A stretch of 64,000 nucleotides of DNA from DATAEE01 sp963725145 (GCA_963725145.1 CAVRXL010000010.1:496001-560000), one strand, 5' to 3'; shown: positions 35,128-44,838, counted from the first letter of the stretch. Translations and numbers: made by a program. Notes: generated by a model not told the origin, from the letters alone.

Positions 35128-37752
35128 CTACTCCGCTCGCAGCGCCTGCAGCACGTCCACGCGCGACGCTCTCGCGGCCGGCATCAACGACGCGAGGAGG
35201 GCGGCGCCGACGAGCAGGGCCGCCGCGCCCAGGATGGTCAACGGGCCCGGGAGCCGGACGTTTTCCAGATAGCTCGCCGCCACGCCGGCGAACGCGTATC
35301 CGCCCGCGGTGCCTGCGAGAATCCCGACCGACGCGATGAGCACGCCTTCCATCAGGACGCCCATCAGCAGGCGGCGCGGCGACGAGCCGACCGCAAGGCG
35401 CACACCGAACTCGTGCGTGCGCGCGCTCACGGAGAAGGCCAGGACGCCCGCGACGCCCACGACCGCAATCAACAACGCCACGCCCGCGAATCCTGCCAAC
35501 ACGAACGCGTTGAGCCGTTCCGGCGCCAGCACTTCCGTCCGCACGTCCTCGAGGGTCGCGGCGCGCTCGACGGGCTGGTTCGCCGACATGGAGTGAACGA
35601 TCTTCGTCACCGCCGGCACCAGGGCGTACGGATCGCCTGCCGCGTGCACGAACAGGCGGCCCGCGACCCGCATCTGCTGCACCGGGTGATAGATCGTGAG
35701 GGCCGGCCGCGGCACGACGTTCTCGTCGTCCACATCCGTCACGACGCCGACGATGCGGCGAGGCCGTGGCTTCCCGAAGAGCGCGTCGGTCCACCACAGC
35801 TTCCGGTTCAGCACGTCGCCGTCGGGGAACAGCCGCTCGGCGAGGCTCTGGCTCACGATCACGACGGGCTCGCTGTCGGCCCGGTCGTCGTCCGTGAAGT
35901 CGCGGCCGGCGAGCATCGGGACGCCGAGCACCGCGAAGAAGCGAGGCGCGACGACCCGCAACCGTGCGTACGAGTTCTCTTCGCCATCCGGCGGCGTGTA
36001 GCCCTCGACGACGAACCGGAAGCGGGGAAACGAGCCGGCGTCGCGCCATGGCACGAAGGTCCCGAGCGCGACCCCCTCCACGCGTGGCAGCTCGTCGACG
36101 CGCCTCGTCACTTCCTGATAGAAGTCCAGTTCCTGCGCGTTCAGGCCCGTGAGCGACGACATCGGAAGATCGATCGCCAGCACCTGCCGCATGTTGAAGC
36201 CGGTGTCCGCCGTCTGGAGCGCGACGAGCGCGGCCAGGAGCGTAGCCGCGCCGGCGAGCAGCACGAACGAGAACGCAATCTGGATCGTCGCGAACGCGCG
36301 CAGGCGGCGGTTGGTCCCCGGCGTGATCCGGGCGCTGCCGCTCGTCAGGCCGAGGCCGCTCGGCGACTGCGGCGACGGCAGGCGCGGCACGTACGCCAGC
36401 AGAACGGCCGCCGCCATCGCCAGACCGGCGCCGACCCAGAGAAGGCTTCCGTCGACCGTGACCTCGAGGGCGCGCACCGAGAAACGCGACGCAAACCGCG
36501 CGACGACGGCCACGAGAGGCCGCGCCAGCAGGACGCCCAGCACGGCCCCGACACCGCAGAGCACCAGGCTTTCCGCGAGGAGCGTCCGACGAAGCGCGGC
36601 GCGACTCGCGCCGAGTGCGGCGCGCACCGCCAACTCCCCTTCGCGCCGAACAGAGCGCGCCAGAATCAGGTTGGCGACGTTCGAGCAGGCGATGACGAAG
36701 ACGATCGCGGCCGCGCCGAGCAGCACGAGCAATATCGTCCGCGCGGGCGCGGTGAGCTGATCGCGCAGCGGCCTGACGCTCACACGGACGTCCGCCTTCG
36801 CCGAGTACGCTTCGGGATGCTCTCGCACGATAGCGGCGTGCACGGCGGTCACCTCGGCGCGCGCGTCCTCAACCGACGCTCCGGGCGCCAGCCGGCCGAA
36901 GAGCTCCGTCATGCGATGGGTGCGCCCTTTGGCCATCGTCGCATCGAGGTGATGCGGGCTCGTCGCGACGTTCGCGATGATTTCCGTGTCGGCCGGATAC
37001 GGCAGCGACGGCTCGAGCACGCCGACCACGGTTGCGGTGCGCAAACCAAGGCGGATCGTCCTGCCGATCACCGCCGGATCGCTGTTGGCTGAGGAGGTCC
37101 AGAAGCGGTGGGTCAGAACCGCCACGCTGGCCGCGTCGGGACCATCGTCTGCGGCGTTGAGCAGGCGGCCGAGTACGGGACGCAGGCCCATCACCTCGAA
37201 GTACGAGCCGCCCACGACGCCCGCCTGCACGACGCGGGGCTCGCCGAAGCCGATCATCGTGAAGTTAATCGTCGAGAAGTCGCCGAAGGCGCCAATGGTC
37301 GTGACGCGCGACTTGAAGTCGTCGATCTCCGGAACCGAGAACGTCGTGTTCGCGCTGCCGAGTCCCGGCGCGCTCTGGCGGATGTAGACGAGGCGATCTT
37401 CGCCGCGATTGACCAGCGGCCGATGGAGCACGCCGCGAACGACGCTGAAGATCGCGGCGTTGGCGCCGATGCCGAGCGCCAGCGTCACGACGACGGTGGC
37501 GGCCATCCCCTTCGCGTGCCGGAGCGAGCGCAGGCCGACCCGCATGTCCTGCACGAGAGCCGCAGCCGCGTCGAACCAGCGGCTGTACCACACCCGGCGC
37601 ATCGAGTCGCGGATCTCGGGGATGTAGCCAAGCTCCCGGAGCGCGGCCATTCGGGCAGCCTGCGGATCTTCTCCGCGCTCGATCCGTTCTTTGATGCTCA
37701 GGGCCAGGTGGCCGCGGATTTCGTCGTCCAGCTCGCGCTCGTTGGGACGCAT
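35128..37752 (-). CDS. ADOP-family duplicated ABC permease (MacB-like), first of two
   Basis: The 874-residue protein has the acidobacterial duplicated-orphan-permease layout. An N-terminal region (ELDDEIRGHLALSIKERIERG and AALRELGYIPEIRDSMR) is followed by TM1 with TLALGIGANAAIFSVV, a MacB periplasmic core, three helices (from LLGAAAIVFVIACSNVANLILARS), then a second copy (TM with FATIQIAFSFVLLAGAATLL, periplasmic core, and the end helices with YAFAGVAAS and LLASLMPAARASRVDVLQALRAE). No ATPase gene is adjacent. ADOP proteins act in mechanotransmission or export, possibly with a shared MacB-type ATPase. The gene starts 3 bp after the PadR stop and heads a run with PQQ, ACAD-like and DinB genes. 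Confidence 0.92.
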   Translation of the reverse strand: MRPNERELDDEIRGHLALSIKERIERGEDPQAARMAALRELGYIPEIRDSMRRVWYSRWFDAAAALVQDMRVGLRSLRHAKGMAATVVVTLALGIGANAAIFSVVRGVLHRPLVNRGEDRLVYIRQSAPGLGSANTTFSVPEIDDFKSRVTTIGAFGDFSTINFTMIGFGEPRVVQAGVVGGSYFEVMGLRPVLGRLLNAADDGPDAASVAVLTHRFWTSSANSDPAVIGRTIRLGLRTATVVGVLEPSLPYPADTEIIANVATSPHHLDATMAKGRTHRMTELFGRLAPGASVEDARAEVTAVHAAIVREHPEAYSAKADVRVSVRPLRDQLTAPARTILLVLLGAAAIVFVIACSNVANLILARSVRREGELAVRAALGASRAALRRTLLAESLVLCGVGAVLGVLLARPLVAVVARFASRFSVRALEVTVDGSLLWVGAGLAMAAAVLLAYVPRLPSPQSPSGLGLTSGSARITPGTNRRLRAFATIQIAFSFVLLAGAATLLAALVALQTADTGFNMRQVLAIDLPMSSLTGLNAQELDFYQEVTRRVDELPRVEGVALGTFVPWRDAGSFPRFRFVVEGYTPPDGEENSYARLRVVAPRFFAVLGVPMLAGRDFTDDDRADSEPVVIVSQSLAERLFPDGDVLNRKLWWTDALFGKPRPRRIVGVVTDVDDENVVPRPALTIYHPVQQMRVAGRLFVHAAGDPYALVPAVTKIVHSMSANQPVERAATLEDVRTEVLAPERLNAFVLAGFAGVALLIAVVGVAGVLAFSVSARTHEFGVRLAVGSSPRRLLMGVLMEGVLIASVGILAGTAGGYAFAGVAASYLENVRLPGPLTILGAAALLVGAALLASLMPAARASRVDVLQALRAE

Positions 37753-37755
37753 ACG

Positions 37756-38115
37756 TTATTCCTCGCGAGCCGGCGCCGGGTTCATGATCCGGCCGATCGC
37801 GTGCACGAGCTGCGACCAGCGATCCGCCTCGCGCAACAGCTGGGCCTTCCCGGCCGCGGTGAGTTGGTAGTACTTCGCGCGCTGGTTGGCCTCGCTCACG
37901 GCCCACTCGGACTTCAGCCATCCGCGCTTCTCCAGCCGGTGCAACGCGGGATAGAGCGACCCGGTTTCGACCTTGAGCAGCTCGTCGGACTGCGTGCGGA
38001 TGGCCAGGCCAATGCCGTGGCCGTGCTGCGGCCCCCACTGGAGCGTCCGGAGGATCAGCATGTCGAGGGTGCCCTGGAGGAGGTCCAGGCGCCGATCGTC
38101 GGGGGTTTTGGCCAT
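37756..38115 (-). CDS. PadR-family transcriptional regulator (ADOP operon)
   Basis: The 119-residue winged-helix protein has LLQGTLDMLILRTLQWGPQH, GHGIGLAIRTQSDELLKVETGSLYPALHRLEKRGWL (the recognition helix around SLYPALHRLE) and AKYYQLTAAGKAQL, and it ends at residue 119. It fits the short PadR-s1 type that precedes ADOP permeases. Two 13-bp palindromes lie directly before its start, and the second PadR gene here (44835-45191) has the same pair. Autoregulation and control of the six-gene operon are likely. Confidence 0.92.
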   Translation of the reverse strand: MAKTPDDRRLDLLQGTLDMLILRTLQWGPQHGHGIGLAIRTQSDELLKVETGSLYPALHRLEKRGWLKSEWAVSEANQRAKYYQLTAAGKAQLLREADRWSQLVHAIGRIMNPAPAREE

Positions 38116-38119
38116 GGTT

Positions 38120-38154
38120 GTAGACAGTCTACGGCTTAGACGTAGGCCATCTAC
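38120..38154. promoter_or_regulatory. Paired palindromes, candidate PadR operator (copy 1)
   Basis: GTAGACAGTCTAC (38120-38132) and GTAGGCCATCTAC (38142-38154) are both of the form GTAGNNNNNCTAC and are centred 22 bp apart. They lie 4-39 bp upstream of the PadR ATG, so a repressor bound here would block initiation. The same pair of motifs occurs before the second PadR gene. Confidence 0.7.
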
Positions 38155-38184
38155 GGCTTGTTCCGGGGCTGGGCGGCCGCGGCG

Positions 38185-41100
38185 CTACGGCGCCGGCCGC
38201 AGTGCAATCATCGAGAGGGCGACCTGGCTGCTCTCCGAATAGGCGTAGCCCATGGTGGTGGGGCCCGCCGGCGTAATCGGACCCTTGGCCGTCATCACCA
38301 TGTGGTCGTTCGATCGGCCGACCGCGACCGCCTGGTTGACGAGCGCCGTCTGCCCGGAGGCGAGCGAGACGGCCCCATCGGCGCCCGCGTATTGGATGTC
38401 CACCACCCACGCGTTGGCCGCCACCGTGGCGAGGCTCGCGCTGGCGGTCCAGCCGGCCGTCTGCGTGTAGCCCCCGTGCGCCGCAATCGGCGACGCGGGA
38501 TCCACTCCCGTAAACGTGGCCGCGGTCCCGGAGGCCTGCGTCACGGCGTTCGCATACGTGATGATGACGGGGTGCGCGCCCGCGGGCGGGTTCACCAGAT
38601 ACCACACGCTGGCATACACGTTGGTGACCGTCTCGTCGTCCTGCCGGACGCGGGTCAACGCGAGGCCCGCGTAGGTCACCCCGACCACCGGGCGCCGCGT
38701 ATCGGTCGCGTCGCGCGACACCGCGCCCACCACCAGCACGCTCGTGCCCGCCGCGCTCGTATGCGACCAGCTGATCGACCCGACATTGCTCTCGTCGCCC
38801 GACACCGACACCCGGTCCAGCGCGATGGCGCCGCCCCCGCCCCCGCTCGCCTGATAGGTCGCGGTGTAGGTGGTCGCCGTCGCCGGCGTCGCAATCGTGT
38901 GGCTGGCCGCCCCGCCGTCGGACCACGACACGAACGTGTAGGTCGTGCCGCCCGAGGTCTGCGGGCTCACCGCCTCAATCGTGCGCTGCATCCCGACGAC
39001 CGCGTCGAACGCGAGCGGCGTCGCCACCGGTTGGCCGTCCAGTTTCACCTGGAGCCCCGCCGGACTGGTCGCGAGCGTCATCACGATCTTGCGCGGGAAC
39101 ACATCGCGCTGGGTCACTCGCGTGAGCCCCCCTGCATCCCGCACCGTCAGCGTGATCCGATACCACACGTTCGCCGACGTCTCCCCGACCGTGGGAATCG
39201 TGAACGACCCCGTTTTCGACCCGGTCGTCGCGGGCAGGAACGGGTGGAGGTGCGTGTCATGATGGAAATCCACCTGCCACGTGAACGCGCTCGCCGGCAG
39301 CGTCCCGTCCTCCGGATCGGTGCCCGTCCCGGCGTAGTTGATCACCATGCCCCCGCTATACAGCGTCCCCGCCGCCGGCTGCGTGATCGTTCCCGTCGGC
39401 GCCTGGTTCGTCGCGCCGCCCGGCCGCAGTGCAATCATCGAGAGGGCGACCTGGCTGCTCTCCGAATAGGCGTAGCCCATGGTGGTGGGGCCCGCCGGCG
39501 TAATCGGACCCTTGGCCGTCATCACCATGTGGTCGTTCGATCGGCCGACCGCGATCCGCTGGTTGACGAGCGCCGTCTGACCGGAGGCGAGCGAGACGGC
39601 CCCATCGGCGCCCGCGTATTGAATGTCCACCACCCACGCGTTGGCCGCCACCGTGGCGAGGCTCGCGCTGGCGGTCCAGCCGGCCGTCTGCGTGTAGCCC
39701 CCGTGCGCCGCAATCGGCGACGCGGGATCCACTCCCGTAAACGTGGCCGCGGTCCCGGAGGCCTGCGTCACGGCGTTCGCATACGTGATGATGACGGGGT
39801 GCGCGCCCGCGGGCGGGTTCACCAGATACCACACGCTGGCATACACGTTGGTGACCGTCTCGTCGTCCTGCCGGACGCGGGTCAACGCGAGGCCCGCGTA
39901 GGTCACCCCGACCACCGGGCGCCGCGTATCGGTCGCGTCGCGCGACACCGCGCCCACCACCAGCACGCTCGTGCCCGCCGCGCTCGTATGCGACCAGCTG
40001 ATCGACCCGACATTGCTCTCGTCGCCCGACACCGACACCCGGTCCAGCGCGATGGCGCCGCCCCCGCCCCCGCTCGCCTGATAGGTCGCGGTGTAGGTGG
40101 TCGCCGTCGCCGGCGTCGCAATCGTGTGGCTGGCCGCCCCGCCGTCGGACCACGACACGAACGTGTAGGTCGTGCCGCCCGAAGTCTGCGGGCTCACCGC
40201 CTCAATCGTGCGCTGCATCCCGACGACCGCGTCGAACGCGAGCGGCGTCGCCATCGGTTGGCCGTCCAGTTTCACCTGGAGCCCCGCCGGACTGGTCGCG
40301 AGCGTCATCACGATCTTGCGCGGGAACACATCGCGCTGGGTCACTCGCGTGAGCCCCCCTGCATCCCGCACCGTCAGCGTGATCCGATACCACACGTTCG
40401 CCGACGTCTCCCCGACCGTGGGAATCGTGAACGACCCCGTTTTCGACCCGGTCGTCGCGGGCAGGAACGGGTGGAGGTGCGTGTCATGATGGAAATCCAC
40501 CTGCCACGTGAACGCGCTCGCCGGCAGCGTCCCGTCCTCCGGATCGGTGCCCGTCCCGGCGTAGTTGATCACCATGCCCCCGCTATACAGCGTCCCCGCC
40601 GCCGGCTGCGTGATCGTTCCCGTCGGCGCCTGGTTTGAGCTGACGGTCAGCGTCGCCTCGTTGCTGAGCACGCCGGCCGGAACGACGTCGTTACTCACGC
40701 GCGCGCGGAAGCGCGCGCCGTTGTCGCCCGCTCCGACCGCCGCGATCGTGTAGTCCGGCGCGGTCGCTCCCGCTATGTTCGTTCCGTTGCGCTGCCACTG
40801 ATACCGCAGCTGCGGTGTCCCCGACGCCCGGACGCTGAACGTGACCGACGCGCCCGGCGCGACCGACTGGCTCGTGGGGTGCGATGTGATCGTCGGCCCC
40901 GCCGCGCCGAACTCGATTCGATACACGGCGTCCTCGCCGCGCGTGAGGTAGTACAGACTTCCATCGCTTCCAACCTTGAGATCGACCGGCGCGAAGAGGC
41001 CCGTCGCGAACGTCGTGACGCTGTTCCCCGCCGCGGGGTCAAGTCTCTTGATCCAGCCAGCGCAATAATCGGCAAAGAAGTAGTCGTTGAGATAGTCGGA

Positions 41101-42006
41101 AGGAAACTGGGGCGTGGGAGGCGCGTAGAACGCCCCGCCCGTGATCGCGCACGCGCCGCCCGCGTGGCTGTACGCATACCTCGGACTCTCGTATCGGGGA
41201 TCCGTAGTCGTCCCCTCCGTTTCCGGCCACCCGTAGTTGGCGCCAGGGAGGCCATCATTGATTTCTTCCCACGAGGTTTCACCCACATCGTTGATGAACA
41301 GGTCGCCCCCGATCGGATGGACCGCGAACGTGAACGGGTTGCGAAGCCCGAGCGCCCAGATCGCGCGATTCTTCCCGGTGGTCTGCGTGAAAAACGGGTT
41401 GTCCGACGGGATCGTGCCGTCGGTGTTCAGGCGGAGGATCTTCCCCAACACGGTCGTCAGCGACTGCGCGTTCGCGCTGATGCCGTTGTCGCCGGTGGCC
41501 GCGTAGAGCTTTCCGTCGGTTCCAAAGTTCAGCGCGCCGCCGTTGTGGTGGTTCGCGTCCAGGTTATCGAGGTCGAAGAGCACGACCTCGCTGCCAGCCA
41601 GTGCGACGTCGCCGTTGGCGGTGAAGCGACTGATGCGATTGTGAACGGGAGTCCTCGCCGTGTAATACACGTAAACAAAGTTGTTCGTGTCGAAATCCGG
41701 ATCGAATGCTATGCCGAGCAGCCCGCGCTCGCCGATCGAATCGACGTTCAACGTGAGGAAAGGAGCGGGCAGGAGCGATCCGTTCTTTATCACTCGCACC
41801 CTGCCGCCCTGCTCGCAGACGAAGAGGCGGCCGTCGGGCGCAAACTGCATGGCGGTCGGGCTGTTGAGACCACCTGCGAACAACGCCTCGGTGAACCCTG
41901 GTGGCAGGGTCGGGGCCTGGGCTCGCGCGTCGGGCAGCGCGACAGTGAGGAAAAAAACACTCGCCACCGCGAAGACTCCCGATGACCGCGCTAGAGGCAC
42001 ATTCAC
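38185..42006 (-). CDS. Secreted sugar-dehydrogenase-like protein with Ig-like domain and duplicated C-terminal units
   Basis: The 1,273-residue protein has a signal peptide (FFLTVALPDARAQA) followed by a six-bladed glucose/sorbosone dehydrogenase domain (about residues 30-385: PTAMQFAPDGRLFVCEQGG, ERGLLGIAFDPDF, ANHHNGGALNFGTDGKLY, WALGLRNPFTFAVHP). An Ig-like domain follows (TSQSVAPGASVTFSVRASG), then two copies of a 409-residue unit. Each unit has a GTGTDPEDGTLPASAFTWQV domain, PEGA-like FPRKIVMTLATSPAGLQVKL, and a lectin-like domain ending YSESSQVALSMIALRP. GSDH domains oxidise sugars with PQQ. The extra units suggest a surface or matrix protein. The two units are almost identical in DNA, so the duplication is recent. 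It lies downstream of ADOP-PadR pair 2, on the same strand. Confidence 0.87.
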   Translation of the reverse strand: MNVPLARSSGVFAVASVFFLTVALPDARAQAPTLPPGFTEALFAGGLNSPTAMQFAPDGRLFVCEQGGRVRVIKNGSLLPAPFLTLNVDSIGERGLLGIAFDPDFDTNNFVYVYYTARTPVHNRISRFTANGDVALAGSEVVLFDLDNLDANHHNGGALNFGTDGKLYAATGDNGISANAQSLTTVLGKILRLNTDGTIPSDNPFFTQTTGKNRAIWALGLRNPFTFAVHPIGGDLFINDVGETSWEEINDGLPGANYGWPETEGTTTDPRYESPRYAYSHAGGACAITGGAFYAPPTPQFPSDYLNDYFFADYCAGWIKRLDPAAGNSVTTFATGLFAPVDLKVGSDGSLYYLTRGEDAVYRIEFGAAGPTITSHPTSQSVAPGASVTFSVRASGTPQLRYQWQRNGTNIAGATAPDYTIAAVGAGDNGARFRARVSNDVVPAGVLSNEATLTVSSNQAPTGTITQPAAGTLYSGGMVINYAGTGTDPEDGTLPASAFTWQVDFHHDTHLHPFLPATTGSKTGSFTIPTVGETSANVWYRITLTVRDAGGLTRVTQRDVFPRKIVMTLATSPAGLQVKLDGQPMATPLAFDAVVGMQRTIEAVSPQTSGGTTYTFVSWSDGGAASHTIATPATATTYTATYQASGGGGGAIALDRVSVSGDESNVGSISWSHTSAAGTSVLVVGAVSRDATDTRRPVVGVTYAGLALTRVRQDDETVTNVYASVWYLVNPPAGAHPVIITYANAVTQASGTAATFTGVDPASPIAAHGGYTQTAGWTASASLATVAANAWVVDIQYAGADGAVSLASGQTALVNQRIAVGRSNDHMVMTAKGPITPAGPTTMGYAYSESSQVALSMIALRPGGATNQAPTGTITQPAAGTLYSGGMVINYAGTGTDPEDGTLPASAFTWQVDFHHDTHLHPFLPATTGSKTGSFTIPTVGETSANVWYRITLTVRDAGGLTRVTQRDVFPRKIVMTLATSPAGLQVKLDGQPVATPLAFDAVVGMQRTIEAVSPQTSGGTTYTFVSWSDGGAASHTIATPATATTYTATYQASGGGGGAIALDRVSVSGDESNVGSISWSHTSAAGTSVLVVGAVSRDATDTRRPVVGVTYAGLALTRVRQDDETVTNVYASVWYLVNPPAGAHPVIITYANAVTQASGTAATFTGVDPASPIAAHGGYTQTAGWTASASLATVAANAWVVDIQYAGADGAVSLASGQTALVNQAVAVGRSNDHMVMTAKGPITPAGPTTMGYAYSESSQVALSMIALRPAP
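38194..39407. repeat. 1.2-kb tandem repeat unit, C-terminal copy
   Basis: This copy matches 39421-40634 at a constant offset of 1,227 bp (409 codons). Differences seen by eye are few, for example GCGACCGCCTGG here versus GCGATCCGCTGG in the other copy near 38327 and 39554. Both copies are in frame inside one gene. Confidence 0.9.
39421..40634. repeat. 1.2-kb tandem repeat unit, N-terminal copy
   Basis: This is the partner of 38194-39407 in the same gene. Homology ends where CGCCTGGTTTGAGCTG differs from CGCCTGGTTCGTCGCG, at the border with the Ig-like domain. Near-identity over more than a kilobase, including third codon positions, indicates recent duplication or ongoing gene conversion. Confidence 0.9.
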
Positions 42007-42081
42007 GCTCCTGCTGCTGATGAGCTCGAGCAGCGAGCGTCCTAGTGCAACTTGAATGCCGCGGACGGCGGCGCGCGGCCA

Positions 42082-44838
42082 TCACTCGTGGCGAAGCGCG
42101 ATCATCGGATCAACTCGCGACGCCCTGCGGGCCGGACCGTAGCCGGCCACGAGCGCCGCGCTCAGGAGAATGGCCACGGCCAGCGCCAGCGTGCGAGGGT
42201 CGTTCGGCTTCATCCCGAACAGGAACGATTCGATGAGCCGCGACGTGCCGATGGCGGTCGCGACGCTGATCGCCAGCCCGATGGCGAGGAGCGCACCAAC
42301 CTCGCGCAACACCATCCAGATGACGCTGCCCTGCGAGGCTCCCAACGCCATACGGATGCCGATCTCATTCGTGCGGCGCGCCACCCCGTAGGCCATGGTG
42401 GCGTAGAGCCCGACGCATGCGATCAGCAGAGCGAGGATGGCAAAGGCGCTGCATAGTCGGGCAAACACGATTTCTTGATTGATCGTCTGATCGATGTCGG
42501 CGGCCTGTGTCTTGATATTGGTCAGCGGCACCCGCGCGTCTGCCTCGTGCACGATTTGGCGGACGGCGGCGACGTGGCGCAGCGGGTCGCCGTCGGTGCG
42601 CAGGGCGTATACCATCTGCTGCACGTAAGAGAACTGCGCGTACGCCACGTAGACGACGGGTGGAATCTCGCGCTTGAGTCCACCGTATCGAACCGTCGTG
42701 GCGACGCCGACAATCTCCAGATCGAGGGGTTGCCGGCCGCCGGGGCTGATCCTGATCTGCCGCCCTACCACGTTCTCATCGCCGAAGTTTTTTCTGGCGA
42801 AGAGGTCGCTCACCACCGCGACGAGCAACGTACCCTGCCGGTCCTTTTCGTCGATCTCGCGTCCCCGCAGGATCGGAATCTGCATCGTCCTGAAGAAGCC
42901 CGGGCCGGTCAGCAGGAGACGCGTGCCCTGCGTTGGCTGGCCGTTGACCGTAGTCGTGTGCCCCCGGCCGGCCCTGATGAGCGAAGCGTGCGACAGCGTG
43001 ACGTCGCGCACGCCGGGAATCTCGCTGAAACGACGCCGGAGAGCGGCGTAGAAGTCGGCCGCCCTCGACTCCGGCAATCCGGCCTGCGGGGCATTCAGCT
43101 CGAACAGCAGCACGCCCTCGCGATTGAACCCGAGTGGAATCGAGTGGAGATTCGAGAGCGTCCGAACGAACAGGCCTGCCGCGACCAGCAACAGCAGCGA
43201 GATTGCGATCTGCGCGACCACCAGCGCCTGGGTCAGGCTCAGACGCGGGATTCTTCCATGGAAACGTGTACGCGGCTCGGTGACGGACCGATTCTTGAGT
43301 GCCGGCATCAACGCCGGCCGGGTAGACTGAATCGCGGGAGCAAGGCCGAACAGCACACCGCACAGCAGCGACAACCCCAGCGTGACGGCGAGCACATGCC
43401 AGTTCAGTTCGGCGTGGAGCGTGAAGCCCTCCTGGCCGTTGGCCAGCAGCAGCGTCAGTACACGCATGCCGACGACCGCGATGACGATGCCGAGAGCGCC
43501 GCTGAGTGACGCCAGCAGGACGCTCTCCGTGAGCAGTTGACGCACCAGGCGCAACCGTCCGGCGCCGATGCTCAACCGCACGGCCATCTCGCGCTTGCGG
43601 GCGGCGGCCCGCGCGAGCAACAGGTTCGCGGTGTTCGCGCACGCGATCGCCAGGATCAGCCCCACCATCACCAGCAGCACGTAGAGCGGCTTCGAGTACT
43701 GGCGCCTGAGGCTGTCGAGTCCACCCGCTCCTTCCTCGAGGCGCAACACCGGAAGGTTGGCGCGCTCCCCATCGGTGGTGGCCGTCGGGGCCACCCACTG
43801 GTCGAAGGGCGCTCCCAGCGCAGCCTGGGCCTCCTCGCGGCGAACACCAGGACGCAGGCGTCCCATGATCTGCAGCCAGTAATAGTTTTGGTCGAGGAAT
43901 CGTTTGGGGGCGTCCTCCGGATCGAAGAGGAAACTCGCGTGCATCGGGAGATAGACGTGGGGGGCCGCGCCTGGATCGACGCCGAAGAACTCGGACGGCG
44001 TGACACCGACCACAGTGAACGCGACGTTGTTGAGCAGGATCGGCTGGCCGGTCGCGCTCTCGGGACCGCCAAAGCGCCGCTGGCTGTAGCCCATGCTGAT
44101 GACCGCGACGGGCGGCGCGCCGGGGCGATCGTCGTCAGCGACGATCAAACGGCCAGCGGCCGGTGCGACCGCTAGCCCGCCGAAGAAGTCGCCCGTGACG
44201 TACTGTCCGTTGGCGATCTCTGCCTCGCCTTTGACAATGACGTTCATCTTGCCAGCCGGGTGGTACCCAAAGATGCTGGACAGGACCGGCGCCGACGCCT
44301 CCCGCAAGCGCTCGAACGCTGGAAACGGGAAGATGGCCGCGGTGGAACCCCCAGAGTCCGGGTAGACGCTGCCATCGATGGAGTGCAGGACGAACTCGGA
44401 CCCGCGCGCGAAGTTGACCGGTTTGCTCCGCCACTTCGCCACCACCAGCGACGCCGGGTCCGACACCGGCAGCGAGCGCAGCAGGATCGAGTCCATGAAG
44501 CTGTAGATCGCCGTGTTCGCGCCGATTCCGAGCGCGAGCGACACTGCGGCCAGCAGCGTGAACACGCGGTTCTTGAACATCGTCCGCAGGCCGTACCGGA
44601 CATCCTGCGCCAGCTGCTCGAGGAGGATCCACGACCACAGCGTGCGCGTGTCTTCCCGCAGGAGCGTCACGTTGCCCAGCTCGCGGCGCGCGGCCCATCT
44701 CGCCTGCTCTTCCGACAGGCCGTCGGCCTGGCGTTCATCCGCTTCCTCGGCAAGATGGAACCGCAGCTCCTCGCGGAGCTCGTCTTCCTTGCGCCGCCGC
44801 TGCACCCACCATGTGAGTTTTCGAAAGAGCGAGGTCAT
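42082..44838 (-). CDS. ADOP-family duplicated ABC permease (MacB-like), second of two
   Basis: The 918-residue protein has an N-terminal cytoplasmic domain (RRKEDELREELRFHLAEEAD, ARRELGNVTLLREDTR) before the first MacB core: TM1 FTLLAAVSLALGIGANTAIY, periplasmic domain, VGLILAIACANTANLLLARA. The second core follows (LTQALVVAQIAISLLLLVAA, periplasmic FGDENVVGRQIRIS, AFAILALLIACVGLYATMAY and ARRTNEIGIRMALGAS). It ends in GPARRASRVDPMIALRHE. No ATPase is adjacent. Its ATG overlaps the PadR stop (ATGA). It is only distantly similar to the first ADOP. Confidence 0.93.
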   Translation of the reverse strand: MTSLFRKLTWWVQRRRKEDELREELRFHLAEEADERQADGLSEEQARWAARRELGNVTLLREDTRTLWSWILLEQLAQDVRYGLRTMFKNRVFTLLAAVSLALGIGANTAIYSFMDSILLRSLPVSDPASLVVAKWRSKPVNFARGSEFVLHSIDGSVYPDSGGSTAAIFPFPAFERLREASAPVLSSIFGYHPAGKMNVIVKGEAEIANGQYVTGDFFGGLAVAPAAGRLIVADDDRPGAPPVAVISMGYSQRRFGGPESATGQPILLNNVAFTVVGVTPSEFFGVDPGAAPHVYLPMHASFLFDPEDAPKRFLDQNYYWLQIMGRLRPGVRREEAQAALGAPFDQWVAPTATTDGERANLPVLRLEEGAGGLDSLRRQYSKPLYVLLVMVGLILAIACANTANLLLARAAARKREMAVRLSIGAGRLRLVRQLLTESVLLASLSGALGIVIAVVGMRVLTLLLANGQEGFTLHAELNWHVLAVTLGLSLLCGVLFGLAPAIQSTRPALMPALKNRSVTEPRTRFHGRIPRLSLTQALVVAQIAISLLLLVAAGLFVRTLSNLHSIPLGFNREGVLLFELNAPQAGLPESRAADFYAALRRRFSEIPGVRDVTLSHASLIRAGRGHTTTVNGQPTQGTRLLLTGPGFFRTMQIPILRGREIDEKDRQGTLLVAVVSDLFARKNFGDENVVGRQIRISPGGRQPLDLEIVGVATTVRYGGLKREIPPVVYVAYAQFSYVQQMVYALRTDGDPLRHVAAVRQIVHEADARVPLTNIKTQAADIDQTINQEIVFARLCSAFAILALLIACVGLYATMAYGVARRTNEIGIRMALGASQGSVIWMVLREVGALLAIGLAISVATAIGTSRLIESFLFGMKPNDPRTLALAVAILLSAALVAGYGPARRASRVDPMIALRHE

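Noticed and set aside
35123..36049. The upstream extension of the PQQ-propeller copy A frame
   Set aside because: The extension is an out-of-frame reading of the ADOP permease, very Arg-rich; a good ATG at 35122 starts the true protein.
38194..40634. A CRISPR array or satellite as explanation for the repeats
   Set aside because: There are only two long in-frame copies, with no short spacer-repeat pattern.
38158..40638. A long Arg/His-rich open frame on the plus strand opposite the duplicated exoprotein gene
   Set aside because: It is the antisense of a GC-rich gene; its own internal repetition just mirrors the 1,227-bp duplication, and it has no domain or signal.
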